DNA from: Nocardia nova SH22a
GTDB taxonomy: Bacteria > Actinomycetota > Actinomycetes > Mycobacteriales > Mycobacteriaceae
DNA length: 64,000 bases
Direction: 5' to 3'
Assembly: GCF_000523235.1 (NCBI RefSeq)
Contig: NZ_CP006850.1
Location: forward strand, 5,704,001-5,768,000
In this document: positions 18,999 through 25,972 of the stretch, in pieces
Layout of the letters: the number at the start of each line of letters is the position of its first letter
How positions within the stretch are numbered: position 1 is the first letter of the stretch
Notes under the pieces: generated by a model
Told to the model about the DNA's origin: nothing
Database searches by the model: none
The model's input: the letters and a program-made list of their open reading frames with translations, nothing else
Position numbers and translations under genes: made by a program

Positions 18999-19070
18999 TG
19001 GTCCCAGCTGGTTTCGAACCAGCGACCTCTCGCGTGTGAGGCGAGCGCTCTCCCACTGAGCTATGGGACC
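18999..19070 (-). tRNA. tRNA-Val (anticodon CAC)
   Basis: The cloverleaf reads on the minus strand: GGTCCCA/TGGGACC acceptor stem, AGCTCAGTGGGAGAGC D arm, CTCGC-CTCACAC-GCGAG anticodon arm, and CTGGTTCGAAACCAG T arm, with discriminator A. The CCA end is not encoded. Confidence 0.95.
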
Positions 19071-19482
19071 GTGGGGATTCGGGGCGGCTGTTGTGCCGTT
19101 CCGAACGAGATGGAACCTTAACACGCATCACCCGTGTCACACCAAATCGGGGTGTGATCTGGGGATATTCCGTGTGGAGAGGCGAACGGAATATGAACGG
19201 GCGCAGGCGGGCTCGTCAGCGTGACTCCAGCGGAGGGGATGCGCTCGACGCGCGAGGGACTGGGGAGAAAGTTGCGGCGACGAGCGAGGACCCGTGATCT
19301 CTGGGCGGCTCGAAAGGCCCAGAACATCTAGGGATGGAAAGTTGTGGCGCAAGCGCTCGAACAACACCTCTGTCATTCACATTTACCCCCATCTACCAGC
19401 CGATTTGTTGAGCGCGCGGGTAGTGGGCTAATGTTCTCTCTCGCAGCCGGAAGGAGCCCGCAAGGCCCCGGAGAAGCTGCAT
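19071..19482. other. Gene-free stretch between divergent tRNA genes
   Basis: About 410 bp that must hold the promoters of the minus-strand tRNA-Val and of the plus-strand Gly-Cys-Val cluster. I see no protein gene. Confidence 0.4.
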
Positions 19483-19555
19483 GCGGATGTAGCGCAGCTG
19501 GTAGCGCATCACCTTGCCAAGGTGAGGGTCGCGGGTTCGAATCCCGTCATCCGCT
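19483..19555 (+). tRNA. tRNA-Gly (anticodon GCC)
   Basis: GCGGATG/CATCCGC acceptor stem, anticodon arm TCACC-TTGCCAA-GGTGA, T arm CGGGTTCGAATCCCG, discriminator T, no encoded CCA. First of three closely spaced tRNA genes. Confidence 0.96.
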
Positions 19556-19578
19556 CGAAGGCCAACCCGGCCTTGGTT

Positions 19579-19649
19579 GGCGGTGTGGCCGAGTGGTGAG
19601 GCAACGGCCTGCAAAGCCGTGCACACGGGTTCGATTCCCGTCGCCGCCT
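19579..19649 (+). tRNA. tRNA-Cys (anticodon GCA)
   Basis: GGCGGTG/CGCCGCC acceptor stem, anticodon loop CTGCAAA, T arm CGGGTTCGATTCCCG, discriminator T, no encoded CCA. It lies 23 nt after tRNA-Gly and 16 nt before tRNA-Val, so the three are probably one transcript. Confidence 0.96.
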
Positions 19650-19665
19650 CTAGTAGGCGAACCAC

Positions 19666-19740
19666 GCGCGATTAGCTCAGCGGGAGAGCGCTTCCCTGAC
19701 ACGGAAGAGGTCACTGGTTCAATCCCAGTATCGCGCACCA
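19666..19740 (+). tRNA. tRNA-Val (anticodon GAC), CCA encoded
   Basis: GCGCGAT/ATCGCGC acceptor stem, anticodon arm TTCC-CTGACAC-GGAA, T arm ending CTGGTTCAATCCCAG, discriminator A and encoded CCA, unlike the three neighbouring tRNA genes. A strong terminator follows at once. Confidence 0.95.
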
Positions 19741-19741
19741 G

Positions 19742-19770
19742 ATCAGCCCCGGTTTTCAACCGGGGCTGAT
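19742..19770 (+). terminator. Rho-independent terminator of the tRNA cluster
   Basis: A perfect 13-bp stem (ATCAGCCCCGGTT with its complement, loop TTC) is followed by TTCGTTTCC, immediately after the tRNA-Val CCA end. Confidence 0.85.
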
Positions 19771-19870
19771 TTCGTTTCCGTGGCGTTTCTGTCGTGGGAC
19801 GGACAACCCGCGCCCACCGCAGTCCCTATGCCACCGCCTCTCGACCAGGGACACTCACGCCCGGCGAAGA

Positions 19871-19999
19871 CTAATCTCTTTGCCGCCGTACAGCTCTCGC
19901 TCTCTCAGCACGGCGGGCCGATGATTCCGGCCATACGATCGCCCAGACCAGGACCGCCAGCGGCAGGCCCACCGCGATGGCGAACCCGAGCGCGATCAC
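19871..19999 (-). CDS. Small single-span membrane protein
   Basis: A 42-residue frame starts at a GTG overlapping the stop of the upstream gene (GTGA). It has one hydrophobic span (ALGFAIAVGLPLAVLVWAIVW) followed by an Arg-rich tail (ARRAERARAVRRQRD). The coupling to a gene with its own ribosome site is the main support. Function unknown. Confidence 0.55.
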   Translation of the reverse strand: MIALGFAIAVGLPLAVLVWAIVWPESSARRAERARAVRRQRD

Positions 20000-20262
20000 C
20001 GGATTTCCCTGTCGCGTACCGAAATCGGCTCGACGTCGATCATGGCCAGGCCACGGAGGACGTCCGTCAGAAGCTCCGCGTTCACCGGGGCGTACGTTCC
20101 GGCATCCAGTTCCGCGTAGGAGTCCTCCGGGCTGACCGGCCACCCGTCCGGGCCGACCAGAGACCATGTGCCGTCGGCATGGCGAAGATAGGCGGGCCCG
20201 TCGTCCTCGGCCCCGCGAGCGTTCTTGCGGGCCTGGTACTTCCGCCGTTCGGGTAGATCCAT
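19996..20262 (-). CDS. Hypothetical 88-residue protein divergent from module A
   Basis: It starts at ATG 20262 with AGGGGG 5 nt upstream and reads MDLPERRKYQARKNARGAED, then GTWSLVGPDGWPVSPEDSYAEL and a helical C-terminus. It is hydrophilic with no membrane span. The gene shares its upstream region (hairpin plus operator-like element) with the divergent module at 20485-22152, and feeds into the small membrane protein by a 4-nt overlap. I do not recognise the family. Confidence 0.6.
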   Translation of the reverse strand: MDLPERRKYQARKNARGAEDDGPAYLRHADGTWSLVGPDGWPVSPEDSYAELDAGTYAPVNAELLTDVLRGLAMIDVEPISVRDREIR

Positions 20263-20367
20263 CACGTCCCCCTGTCCGGTCGCCGTTGGGTCGCACCCGC
20301 CGCCGAGGACACCGGACACCCGGCGGCGGGGCTCGCCAGAACCGTACGAACCGCGCCGACGCGGATC

Positions 20368-20390
20368 TACAAGTTTGATAAAACTTGCAC
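20368..20390. promoter_or_regulatory. Operator-like element, copy A
   Basis: Core CAAGTTT-GATA-AAACTTG (20370-20387) is a perfect inverted repeat followed by CAC. The 23-nt element matches 17 of 23 positions of the one before module B (22693-22715) and lies at nearly the same distance from the first gene (about 95 nt). Conservation within diverged intergenic DNA suggests a binding site for the XRE regulators. Confidence 0.6.
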
Positions 20391-20484
20391 ATAGTTAGTG
20401 ATCAGCAGACATGACCGGATGAATTGGTGGATCATCGACTACAGCACGGAAAGTCTGTGCATACACGGAGACAGGACCAAGACC

Positions 20485-20826
20485 ATGATCTTGCGTTTCC
20501 TCGGTAAAGGCGGCTCGGGTACCAACGATTGCCCCACCCTGTACGCCACCGACCAGGACACCTACGTAGTAATCGGGTGGGTGACCGATACCCCTGGAGT
20601 GGCGGAGATCCCACACCTGCTGCTCGGCTACCTCGAACCGGACCACTTTCTGGACACCCCGCTGACCGACACCGGCCGCGGAACCTTCACCCTGTCCGGC
20701 CGACCGGTCACCGAGCGTGCCACGCTTGACCAGATGACCATGGAGACCTACGAAACCGCGATCGAGGTCCCGAAGCGAGAGAGGACGTTCTACGGTGCAA
20801 TTGCTTCGAGGCAATCCGTGGCCTGA
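20485..20826 (+). CDS. Small conserved protein of the DUF6879/XRE module, copy A
   Basis: The 113-residue product starts at ATG 20485 (MILRFLGKGGSG). I chose this start because the same N-terminus begins copy B. It carries the block CPTLYATDQDTYVVIGW, then EIPHLLLGYLEPD, a TDTGRGTFTLSGRP block and an AIEVPKRERTFYG tail. Similar small proteins with a CP-x-(V/L)YATD-x-x-TY-x-V core occur beside DUF397 and DUF6879 genes in actinomycetes, as I recall. Function unknown; no membrane span. Its end overlaps the DUF6879 start by 32 nt. Confidence 0.75.
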   Translation: MILRFLGKGGSGTNDCPTLYATDQDTYVVIGWVTDTPGVAEIPHLLLGYLEPDHFLDTPLTDTGRGTFTLSGRPVTERATLDQMTMETYETAIEVPKRERTFYGAIASRQSVA

Positions 20827-21319
20827 ACTCTTCGGGCAGTGCAAACGGGAAGCGTTCCACCTCGAAGTCCGGGACACATACGCCGTACCAGACGAATCGG
20901 AACCCTTTCGTCGGTTCCTCGACAACGAGCCCGACGAGAATGCCTGGTTCGAACCGTGGGGAAACTTGGTGCGCGCCACCACGGAACGAGGCGTCGCGGT
21001 GACCCGATTGCGGATTGTCACCGTTCCGCACGTCGACTATCAGCGGTGGTTACTCTCCCTCACAGCGCTGAACATCGAAGCCGGAGAGAATGTTCGGTAC
21101 CTGCCCCGGCACCGGGCCGACGATGTGCCGTCCGATGACTTCTGGCTACTGGATGACCGACGAGTCGCGTTCAACCTGACCGACGAGAACGGAAAGGCGG
21201 CCGGTGCGTCGGCGTTGACCACCGACCCACGCATCGCGGACCAGTGCCGACGAGTAAAAGAACGCCTGTGGAAACTGGCAACTCCGTACGCCGAGTACGT
21301 GGTAGACGTCCGCAAGTGA
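20795..21319 (+). CDS. DUF6879-family protein, copy A
   Basis: A 174-residue protein beginning at GTG 20795, behind GAGAGAGG. The family wording is clear: FGQCKREAFHLEVRDTYAVPDE, VTRLRIVTVPHVDYQRWLL, EAGENVRYLPRH, then WLLDDRRVAFN and the C-terminal WKLATPYAEY. DUF6879 proteins are usually encoded next to XRE/DUF5753 regulators, and their activity has not been described to my knowledge. Its stop overlaps the regulator start (GTGA), so the pair is translationally coupled, as in toxin-antitoxin or WhiJ-like regulator/partner pairs. Confidence 0.85.
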   Translation: MQLLRGNPWPELFGQCKREAFHLEVRDTYAVPDESEPFRRFLDNEPDENAWFEPWGNLVRATTERGVAVTRLRIVTVPHVDYQRWLLSLTALNIEAGENVRYLPRHRADDVPSDDFWLLDDRRVAFNLTDENGKAAGASALTTDPRIADQCRRVKERLWKLATPYAEYVVDVRK

Positions 21320-22152
21320 GTAACAACGTTCATGAAGCCCGGCAGGCGCTCGGGCAGCGACTGAGAGAGATCCGCCGTCGGGCGGGCATTTCTGGTCGCG
21401 AGCTCGCCCGCCTGTCCGGGTGGCATGAATCCAAGATCTCGAAGATCGAATACGGCCGGGTGAAACCCTCCGACGCGGACGTTCGCGCCTACTGCGTTCA
21501 CACCGGCGCCCGCGACCAACTCGAAGACCTACTGGCCACTGTCCACAACATCGACGCCGCGTACATCGAGTACCGGCGCCAACACGCCGCCGGACTGAAA
21601 CGGGGACAACAGAAGTCGATCCGGTTGGCTGAGCGTTCGAAACTCATGCGGATATACCAGCCGACAGTGATCCCCGGCATCCTTCAAACCGCCGAATACG
21701 CCGAGGCGATACTGCGCCACTCGGTCGACTTCTACCGCCTGCCCGACGACATAGACGAGGCCGTAGCCAAACGACTCGAACGCCAACAATTCCTGTACCG
21801 AGGCGACCGACGATTCCACATCCTGATCGCGGAACAAGTGCTGTACACCCCGGCAGGCTCCGATGCCGTGATGGTCGGCCAACTCGATCGACTCATGGCC
21901 GTCATCGGACTGTCGCGAGTCCTGCTCGGGATAGTCCCGGCAGACGCCGCACCACCGATGCAGACAACCAATTTCGTCATGTTCGACAACCGGTTGGTGA
22001 CCGTTGAGGCGATCACCGCCGAGTTGACCATCACTCAGCCTCGCGAGATCGCCATCTACGGCCGAGCGTTCGACACCCTCGCCGGGCAATCCGTCACCGG
22101 CGAACACGCCCGCGAGTTGATCCGGAAGGCTCTCGACGCCCGGCGTGCGTAA
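21316..22152 (+). CDS. XRE-family regulator with DUF5753 domain, copy A
   Basis: The 278-residue protein starts at GTG 21316. The helix-turn-helix is in residues 10-60 (LREIRRRAGISGRELARLSG, then WHESKISKIEYGRVKPSD). The DUF5753 domain follows (YQPTVIPGILQTAEYAEAIL, then MQTTNFVMFDNRLVTVEAI). This is the architecture of WhiJ/Scr1/AbaA-type developmental regulators, whose partner is a small DUF397 or, here, a DUF6879 protein. I infer repression at the operator-like element upstream, relieved or modified by the partner. Confidence 0.9.
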   Translation: MSNNVHEARQALGQRLREIRRRAGISGRELARLSGWHESKISKIEYGRVKPSDADVRAYCVHTGARDQLEDLLATVHNIDAAYIEYRRQHAAGLKRGQQKSIRLAERSKLMRIYQPTVIPGILQTAEYAEAILRHSVDFYRLPDDIDEAVAKRLERQQFLYRGDRRFHILIAEQVLYTPAGSDAVMVGQLDRLMAVIGLSRVLLGIVPADAAPPMQTTNFVMFDNRLVTVEAITAELTITQPREIAIYGRAFDTLAGQSVTGEHARELIRKALDARRA

Positions 22153-22230
22153 GCCCTCCCCCCGGGCGCGCACCGCTGCAACGTGCGAAACGCCCATAGA
22201 CCGGAACCACCGACGAGCAGTAACCAGCAC

Positions 22231-22587
22231 CTACCCAGGCGGAACAGCAACGGCGACAAACCCTTCGGACAAGGCTGACCCACATCGACCTCGTACAGGC
22301 ACGGGTTCGTGCCTAGTCACCCGCGCACCGACCCGCCACTCGCTCTGCACCCACCGCTGCGCGAACGATTCCGACACGGTGAACTCATCTTCGGAACCAA
22401 GCACACGACCGGCCGACAAGTCGACCTCGAACCCTTCCAGCGGCGTCCGGGTGGCATCCGAAACCATCGCCCTGGCAACAGGTTCGATCGAGCGCCTGTT
22501 GTTCGTCATCGTCCACAACTGCAGCCCCGGCGCGTAGATCAGCCATGCCGGGCCGCAGCAGTGCACCTTGATCAGATAGTGCTTCAT
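22231..22587 (-). CDS. HicB-like small protein divergent from module B
   Basis: A 118-residue frame starts at ATG 22587 with AGGAGG 7 nt before it. The N-terminal half (MKHYLIKVHCCGPAWLIYAP, later RRSIEPVARAMVSDATRTP and LEGFEVDL) has the beta-sheet/helix pattern of HicB-type partial RNase H-fold antitoxins: Y-x-I...W-x-I, then a long helix and a hydrophobic strand. No HicA-like toxin gene is adjacent. It occupies the same place beside module B that the 88-residue gene does beside module A. The assignment is by pattern only. Confidence 0.6.
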   Translation of the reverse strand: MKHYLIKVHCCGPAWLIYAPGLQLWTMTNNRRSIEPVARAMVSDATRTPLEGFEVDLSAGRVLGSEDEFTVSESFAQRWVQSEWRVGARVTRHEPVPVRGRCGSALSEGFVAVAVPPG

Positions 22588-22692
22588 CGGGTCGCCTCCT
22601 GCTGGTCGAGGTTGGGTCGCACCCGCCGCCGAGGGGTCCGCACCCGGCGGCGGGGCTTGCATCAGAAGCTACGAAGCACCACCGGGCTGATA

Positions 22693-22715
22693 TACGAGTT
22701 TGCCAAAGTATGCAC
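22693..22715. promoter_or_regulatory. Operator-like element, copy B
   Basis: Core TTTG-C-CAAA is a perfect palindrome inside TACGAGTTTGCCAAAGTATG followed by CAC; 17 of 23 positions match the element before module A. It sits about 95 nt before the module B start, between divergent genes. Confidence 0.6.
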
Positions 22716-22810
22716 GGACTCGTTCGATACATAGCGCGACCTTTCGACTTCAGGGAGGATCAATGCACGTGGTGCATACCACTGCACACACCGGGACGGA
22801 GGGAAAGATC

Positions 22811-23140
22811 ATGCGATTGCATTTTCTCGGCAAAGGTGGTTCGGATGGCAACGGGTGCCCGTCGCTGTACGCCACCGACCAGGACACGTACTTGGTGCAA
22901 GGGTGGGGGACAAACGTTGTTGGCACAGTGGAGATCCCACACTTGCTGACCGGGTTCGCCGAACCGGATACGTTCATCGGCTCCCCGATGACCGACACCG
23001 GCCGGGGCACGTTCCAGCTCACCGGCCGACCGATCAGCGACACTGAGACACTGAGACAGCTCGATCTTGCCGACGACGAAACGGCGATCGAGGTGCCGAA
23101 GCGAGAGAGGACGTTCTACGGTGGAATATCGGACCGGTGA
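22811..23140 (+). CDS. Small conserved protein of the DUF6879/XRE module, copy B
   Basis: A 109-residue homologue of the copy A protein: MRLHFLGKGGSDGNGCPSLY, then ATDQDTYLVQGW, EIPHLLTGFAEPD, a TDTGRGTFQLTGRP block and AIEVPKRERTFYGG. GGAGGG stands 8 nt before ATG 22811. An in-frame ATG at 22763 has an even better GGAGG, so a 16-residue longer form may also be made. Its end overlaps the DUF6879 gene by 20 nt. Function unknown. Confidence 0.75.
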   Translation: MRLHFLGKGGSDGNGCPSLYATDQDTYLVQGWGTNVVGTVEIPHLLTGFAEPDTFIGSPMTDTGRGTFQLTGRPISDTETLRQLDLADDETAIEVPKRERTFYGGISDR

Positions 23141-23630
23141 CCATTGGGATGCGTTGTTCCGCGAGTGCCGACACGACGCATTCCATCTGGAAACCAGGGA
23201 CGCATACCGGGAAATCAACGAGTCGGAGCGGCTGCAGAGGTTCTTGAACAATGAGCCTCCCCCGGACCCCGCCACACCTTGGCAGGAATTGATACGCGAA
23301 ATCACCGGAAAAGGTGTATCGGTTTCGAGGGTGCGAGTGATAACAGAACCGCACTCCGACTATCAGCGATGGTTGTTGTCTGTGACCATTCACAACATCA
23401 ACGCTGGGGAAGATATTCGGTACGTGCCGCGACACCTTGCCGGAGAAATACCGCCGGACGATTGGTGGTTTCTCGATTGGGAACGTGTGGCATACAACCT
23501 GTGGGATGCCGAAGGTAACCCCGTAGGCATCGGCCTGACCACCGACCCGGGAATAGTCGGCTACTGCCGCGAGGTGCGCGAACGGTTATGGAAGCTGGCG
23601 ACACCGTACTCGGAATACGCCGGACAGTGA
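23121..23630 (+). CDS. DUF6879-family protein, copy B
   Basis: The 169-residue homologue of copy A starts at GTG 23121 (VEYRTGDHWDALFRECRHDA), after the same GAGAGAGG context. Shared blocks are FHLETRDAYREINES, VSRVRVITEPHSDYQRWLL, INAGEDIRYVPRH, WWFLDWERVAYNLW and the end LWKLATPYSEYAG. Tryptophans in the C-half (DDWWFLDW) differ from copy A (DDFWLLDD), which may reflect distinct ligands or partners. GTGA overlap with the regulator. Confidence 0.85.
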   Translation: MEYRTGDHWDALFRECRHDAFHLETRDAYREINESERLQRFLNNEPPPDPATPWQELIREITGKGVSVSRVRVITEPHSDYQRWLLSVTIHNINAGEDIRYVPRHLAGEIPPDDWWFLDWERVAYNLWDAEGNPVGIGLTTDPGIVGYCREVRERLWKLATPYSEYAGQ

Positions 23631-24466
23631 CAGACGACAACATCCACGATGCGCGGGAAGCTCTCGGGGCTCGCCTCCGAGAGCTTCGCCGTACGGCAGG
23701 TTTGACCGGCCGGAAGCTGGCTCAGTTGTCCGGCTGGCACGAAACCAAGGTGTCGAAACTCGAATACGCCCGAATCAATCCATCGGATGCGGATATACGG
23801 GCGTACTGCGAACACACAGGCTCTCGTGATCAACTAGCAGACCTGTTGGCCACCCTCCACAATATTGACGCCGCCTATCTCGAATGGCGAAAAGTGCTGG
23901 GAACCGGATATCAGCGGAGACAGCAGAAGTCGGCTCAACTGGAAGCTCGGGCACTGATTATTCGAGCGTATCAGTCACAGATCATTCCAGGACTGTTGCA
24001 GACCGCCGAGTACGCTACCGCGCTCTTGAAGCGGCTCATCGAGTTCTACCGGATGGCCAACGATCTGGACGCGGGGGTATCCGCACGGATGGAACGACAA
24101 AGAGTTCTGTACCAGCGCGACCACCGATTCAGCTTTCTGATGTCCGAACAAGCGTTGTATTCGACCGTCGGTGACGGCGACGTGATGATAGGTCAGCTCG
24201 ACCGTTTGAACACTCTCGTGGGCATGCCCAGAATTACAATCGGAATCATCCCGGCGATGTCGGAAGTCTTGGCGTTGTCAACCAGTTTCGTGATGTTCGA
24301 CAACAGCATGGTAATGGTCGAGGGTACCGCCGCTGAGCTGACGATCACTCAACCGCGAGAGATAGCAATCTACGGGCGGGCGTTCGACACCCTCGCCGGG
24401 CAATCTGTCACCGGCGAGCGGGCCCGCGCGTTGATCCGGAAGGCACTCGATGCCCGGCGCTCGTAG
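23627..24466 (+). CDS. XRE-family regulator with DUF5753 domain, copy B
   Basis: The 279-residue paralogue of the copy A regulator has its HTH at residues 12-60 (LRELRRTAGLTGRKLAQLSG, then WHETKVSKLEYARINPSD). The DUF5753 domain contains YQSQIIPGLLQTAEYATALL and STSFVMFDNSMVMVEGTAAE. The last 60 residues are nearly identical to copy A, including the IYGRAFDTLAGQSVTGE block, while the ligand-facing middle differs. That is the pattern expected if DNA binding is shared and sensing has diverged. Confidence 0.9.
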   Translation: MTDDNIHDAREALGARLRELRRTAGLTGRKLAQLSGWHETKVSKLEYARINPSDADIRAYCEHTGSRDQLADLLATLHNIDAAYLEWRKVLGTGYQRRQQKSAQLEARALIIRAYQSQIIPGLLQTAEYATALLKRLIEFYRMANDLDAGVSARMERQRVLYQRDHRFSFLMSEQALYSTVGDGDVMIGQLDRLNTLVGMPRITIGIIPAMSEVLALSTSFVMFDNSMVMVEGTAAELTITQPREIAIYGRAFDTLAGQSVTGERARALIRKALDARRS

Positions 24467-24553
24467 GCCCTCACCTCGGCGCGCACCGCCGAGCGGGAAG
24501 CACCCACAGGCCGGGACCGCCGACGAGCAGTAAGCCCCCATCCAGGCAGATAT

Positions 24554-24573
24554 GCCCCGGTTCGCACCGGGGC
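24554..24573 (+). terminator. Terminator closing the island
   Basis: An 8-bp stem GCCCCGGT/ACCGGGGC with loop TCGC, followed by TTTCCTGTTTT. It lies after module B and before the SRPBCC gene. Confidence 0.75.
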
Positions 24574-24653
24574 TTTCCTGTTTTCGGGGCCTTCCGATCA
24601 CCGCCGGGACTCCAGCGGCTACCGTCGAAGCGCAGCGACCGCGAGGAGATATC

Positions 24654-25112
24654 GTGCGTGATTCGGTAACCGTCCGGATGTCGGCGACGCCGGCCGAGGT
24701 GTGGGGGCTCGTCAGTGACATCACACGGATCGGCGAGTTCAGTCCCGAGACGTTCGAGGCCGAATGGCTCGGTGGCGCAAGCGGTCCCGCGATCGGGGCG
24801 AAGTTCCGCGGGCATGTCCGGCGCAACGAGATCGGGCCGGTGTACTGGACGACATCGCGGGTGGTCGTCTGTGAACCGGAGCGGGAGTTCGCGTTCGCGG
24901 TGCTCGGGCCGGGCGGGGAGACGCTCAACCGGTGGGCGTATCGGATCACGCCACGCGATGACGGCAGTGATGTCACCGAATCGTTCGAACTGTCGGCGAC
25001 ACCGATGCTGCGGGTGTACTGGACAGCGTTGGGATGGGCGCGCGGGCGTCGCAACCGCCGGGATATGACCACCACGCTCGAGCGGATGAAGGCTGTGCTC
25101 GAGGCTCGTTAG
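24654..25112 (+). CDS. SRPBCC-family protein
   Basis: A 152-residue START/polyketide-cyclase-like protein: VRDSVTVRMSATPAEVWGLV, then SDITRIGEFSPETFEAEWLG and later GSDVTESFELS. These proteins form a helix-grip fold around a hydrophobic ligand. GTG 24654 has GAGGAG 5 nt upstream. It converges on the ArsR-like gene with a 4-nt overlap of stop codons. Ligand unknown. Confidence 0.85.
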   Translation: MRDSVTVRMSATPAEVWGLVSDITRIGEFSPETFEAEWLGGASGPAIGAKFRGHVRRNEIGPVYWTTSRVVVCEPEREFAFAVLGPGGETLNRWAYRITPRDDGSDVTESFELSATPMLRVYWTALGWARGRRNRRDMTTTLERMKAVLEAR

Positions 25113-25876
25113 CCGGGGAGGTCCACGCCCAGCACCCGGTCCAGGACGACTGCTCCCCTATTGGTCACCCGCAGGGTGCGGCGGGCGCCGGGGCGGTCGA
25201 CCCAGCCTGCGGATTCCATGCGGGTCAGCACCGCGGCGCCCAGGGCGCCGCTGAGGTGGTGGCGTTGTTCGCTCCAGTCGACGCAGAATCGCAGCAGGGG
25301 GCGGCGGGCGGAGCGGACGGCGTCGAGGTCGATGCCGAGTTCGCCGAAGATGTCTTCTGCCTTCGGGCCCAGGCGGTACGGGTGTTCGGGTAGCGGGGCC
25401 GAGATCGGATCGCCTTGTGCGCGTTCGGTTCCCGTGACGCCGTCCACTCTGCTCAGTGCCTCGCGCATCAGGAGCGCCTCGGTGACGGCGACACCGAGGC
25501 GGCCGGCCAGGTGGTCGTAGCAGCTGCGGCCGCGGCGCAGGGCCGCCGCCCGCGTCGATTCCCGTAGCGACCGGACCGGGCGGGTGGGGGCCAGGACCGC
25601 CAGTGCCTCGATCGCCGCACCCACTTGCGGATTGGCGATGCGGTAGTAGCGGTGGCGGCCGGATCGCTCCACGCTCAGCAGGCCGCCCTCGACCAGGCGG
25701 GCGAGGTGTTCGCTGGCCGTGGAGGGCGCCACGCCGGATTCGGCGGCCAGTACCGAGGCGGGCAGTGCCCGGCCGTCGGCGAGGCCGGTCATCATCCGGG
25801 CCCGGGTCGCGTCGGCCAGCAGAGCTCCGACGGCGGCGATGTCGGAGAATCCGTAGAGCGGTCGATGGTCGGTCAC
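25109..25876 (-). CDS. ArsR-like winged-helix regulator, probable controller of the divergent exporter
   Basis: The 255-residue protein has an ArsR-type DNA-binding half (ALLADATRARMMTGLADGRA, VAPSTASEHLARLVEGGLLS, VERSGRHRYYRIANPQVGAA) and a longer C-terminal half that I infer senses a ligand. No metal-binding Cys cluster is seen in the DNA-binding half, which argues against a metal sensor. GTG 25876 is the start. Two inverted repeats lie between it and the divergent MFS exporter, so it most likely represses both genes. Confidence 0.85.
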   Translation of the reverse strand: MTDHRPLYGFSDIAAVGALLADATRARMMTGLADGRALPASVLAAESGVAPSTASEHLARLVEGGLLSVERSGRHRYYRIANPQVGAAIEALAVLAPTRPVRSLRESTRAAALRRGRSCYDHLAGRLGVAVTEALLMREALSRVDGVTGTERAQGDPISAPLPEHPYRLGPKAEDIFGELGIDLDAVRSARRPLLRFCVDWSEQRHHLSGALGAAVLTRMESAGWVDRPGARRTLRVTNRGAVVLDRVLGVDLPG

Positions 25877-25894
25877 AGGACCAGTGTCCCGCCG

Positions 25895-25949
25895 CGACAC
25901 TTCGGTCTCCACCGAAATGTCGCCGCCGGTACTTCGGCCCACGCCGAAG
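25895..25949. promoter_or_regulatory. Two operator-like inverted repeats
   Basis: CGACACTTCGGT (25895-25906) and ACCGAAATGTCG (25911-25922) pair with one mismatch; CTTCGGC (25932-25938) and GCCGAAG (25943-25949) pair perfectly. Both contain TTCGG/CCGAA and fill the 96-bp divergent promoter of the ArsR-like and MFS genes. Confidence 0.6.
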
Positions 25950-25972
25950 GATTCCCGCCCGACACTGGCCCC

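Larger units (their letters stand above)
20285..22223 (+). repeat. Module copy A of a tandem duplication
   Basis: This stretch matches 22611-24533 in order and detail: an identical 24-nt left edge (GTTGGGTCGCACCCGCCGCC and on), a 9-bp CCCGCCGCC/GGCGGCGGG hairpin (20296-20330), the operator-like element, three genes with the same overlaps, and a shared tail ending CCGACGAGCAGTAA. The copies have diverged clearly at protein level, so the duplication or double acquisition is not recent. Confidence 0.8.
22611..24533 (+). repeat. Module copy B of the tandem duplication
   Basis: Second copy of the unit at 20285-22223, with the same hairpin (22622-22654), operator-like element, gene order, GTGA overlap and shared tail. 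The 387 nt between the copies hold only the HicB-like gene. Confidence 0.8.

Noticed and set aside
19666..24575. Integrative element using tRNA-Val as attachment site
   Set aside because: The accessory island follows the tRNA cluster, but I found no integrase gene and no repeat of the tRNA 3' end at the far side.
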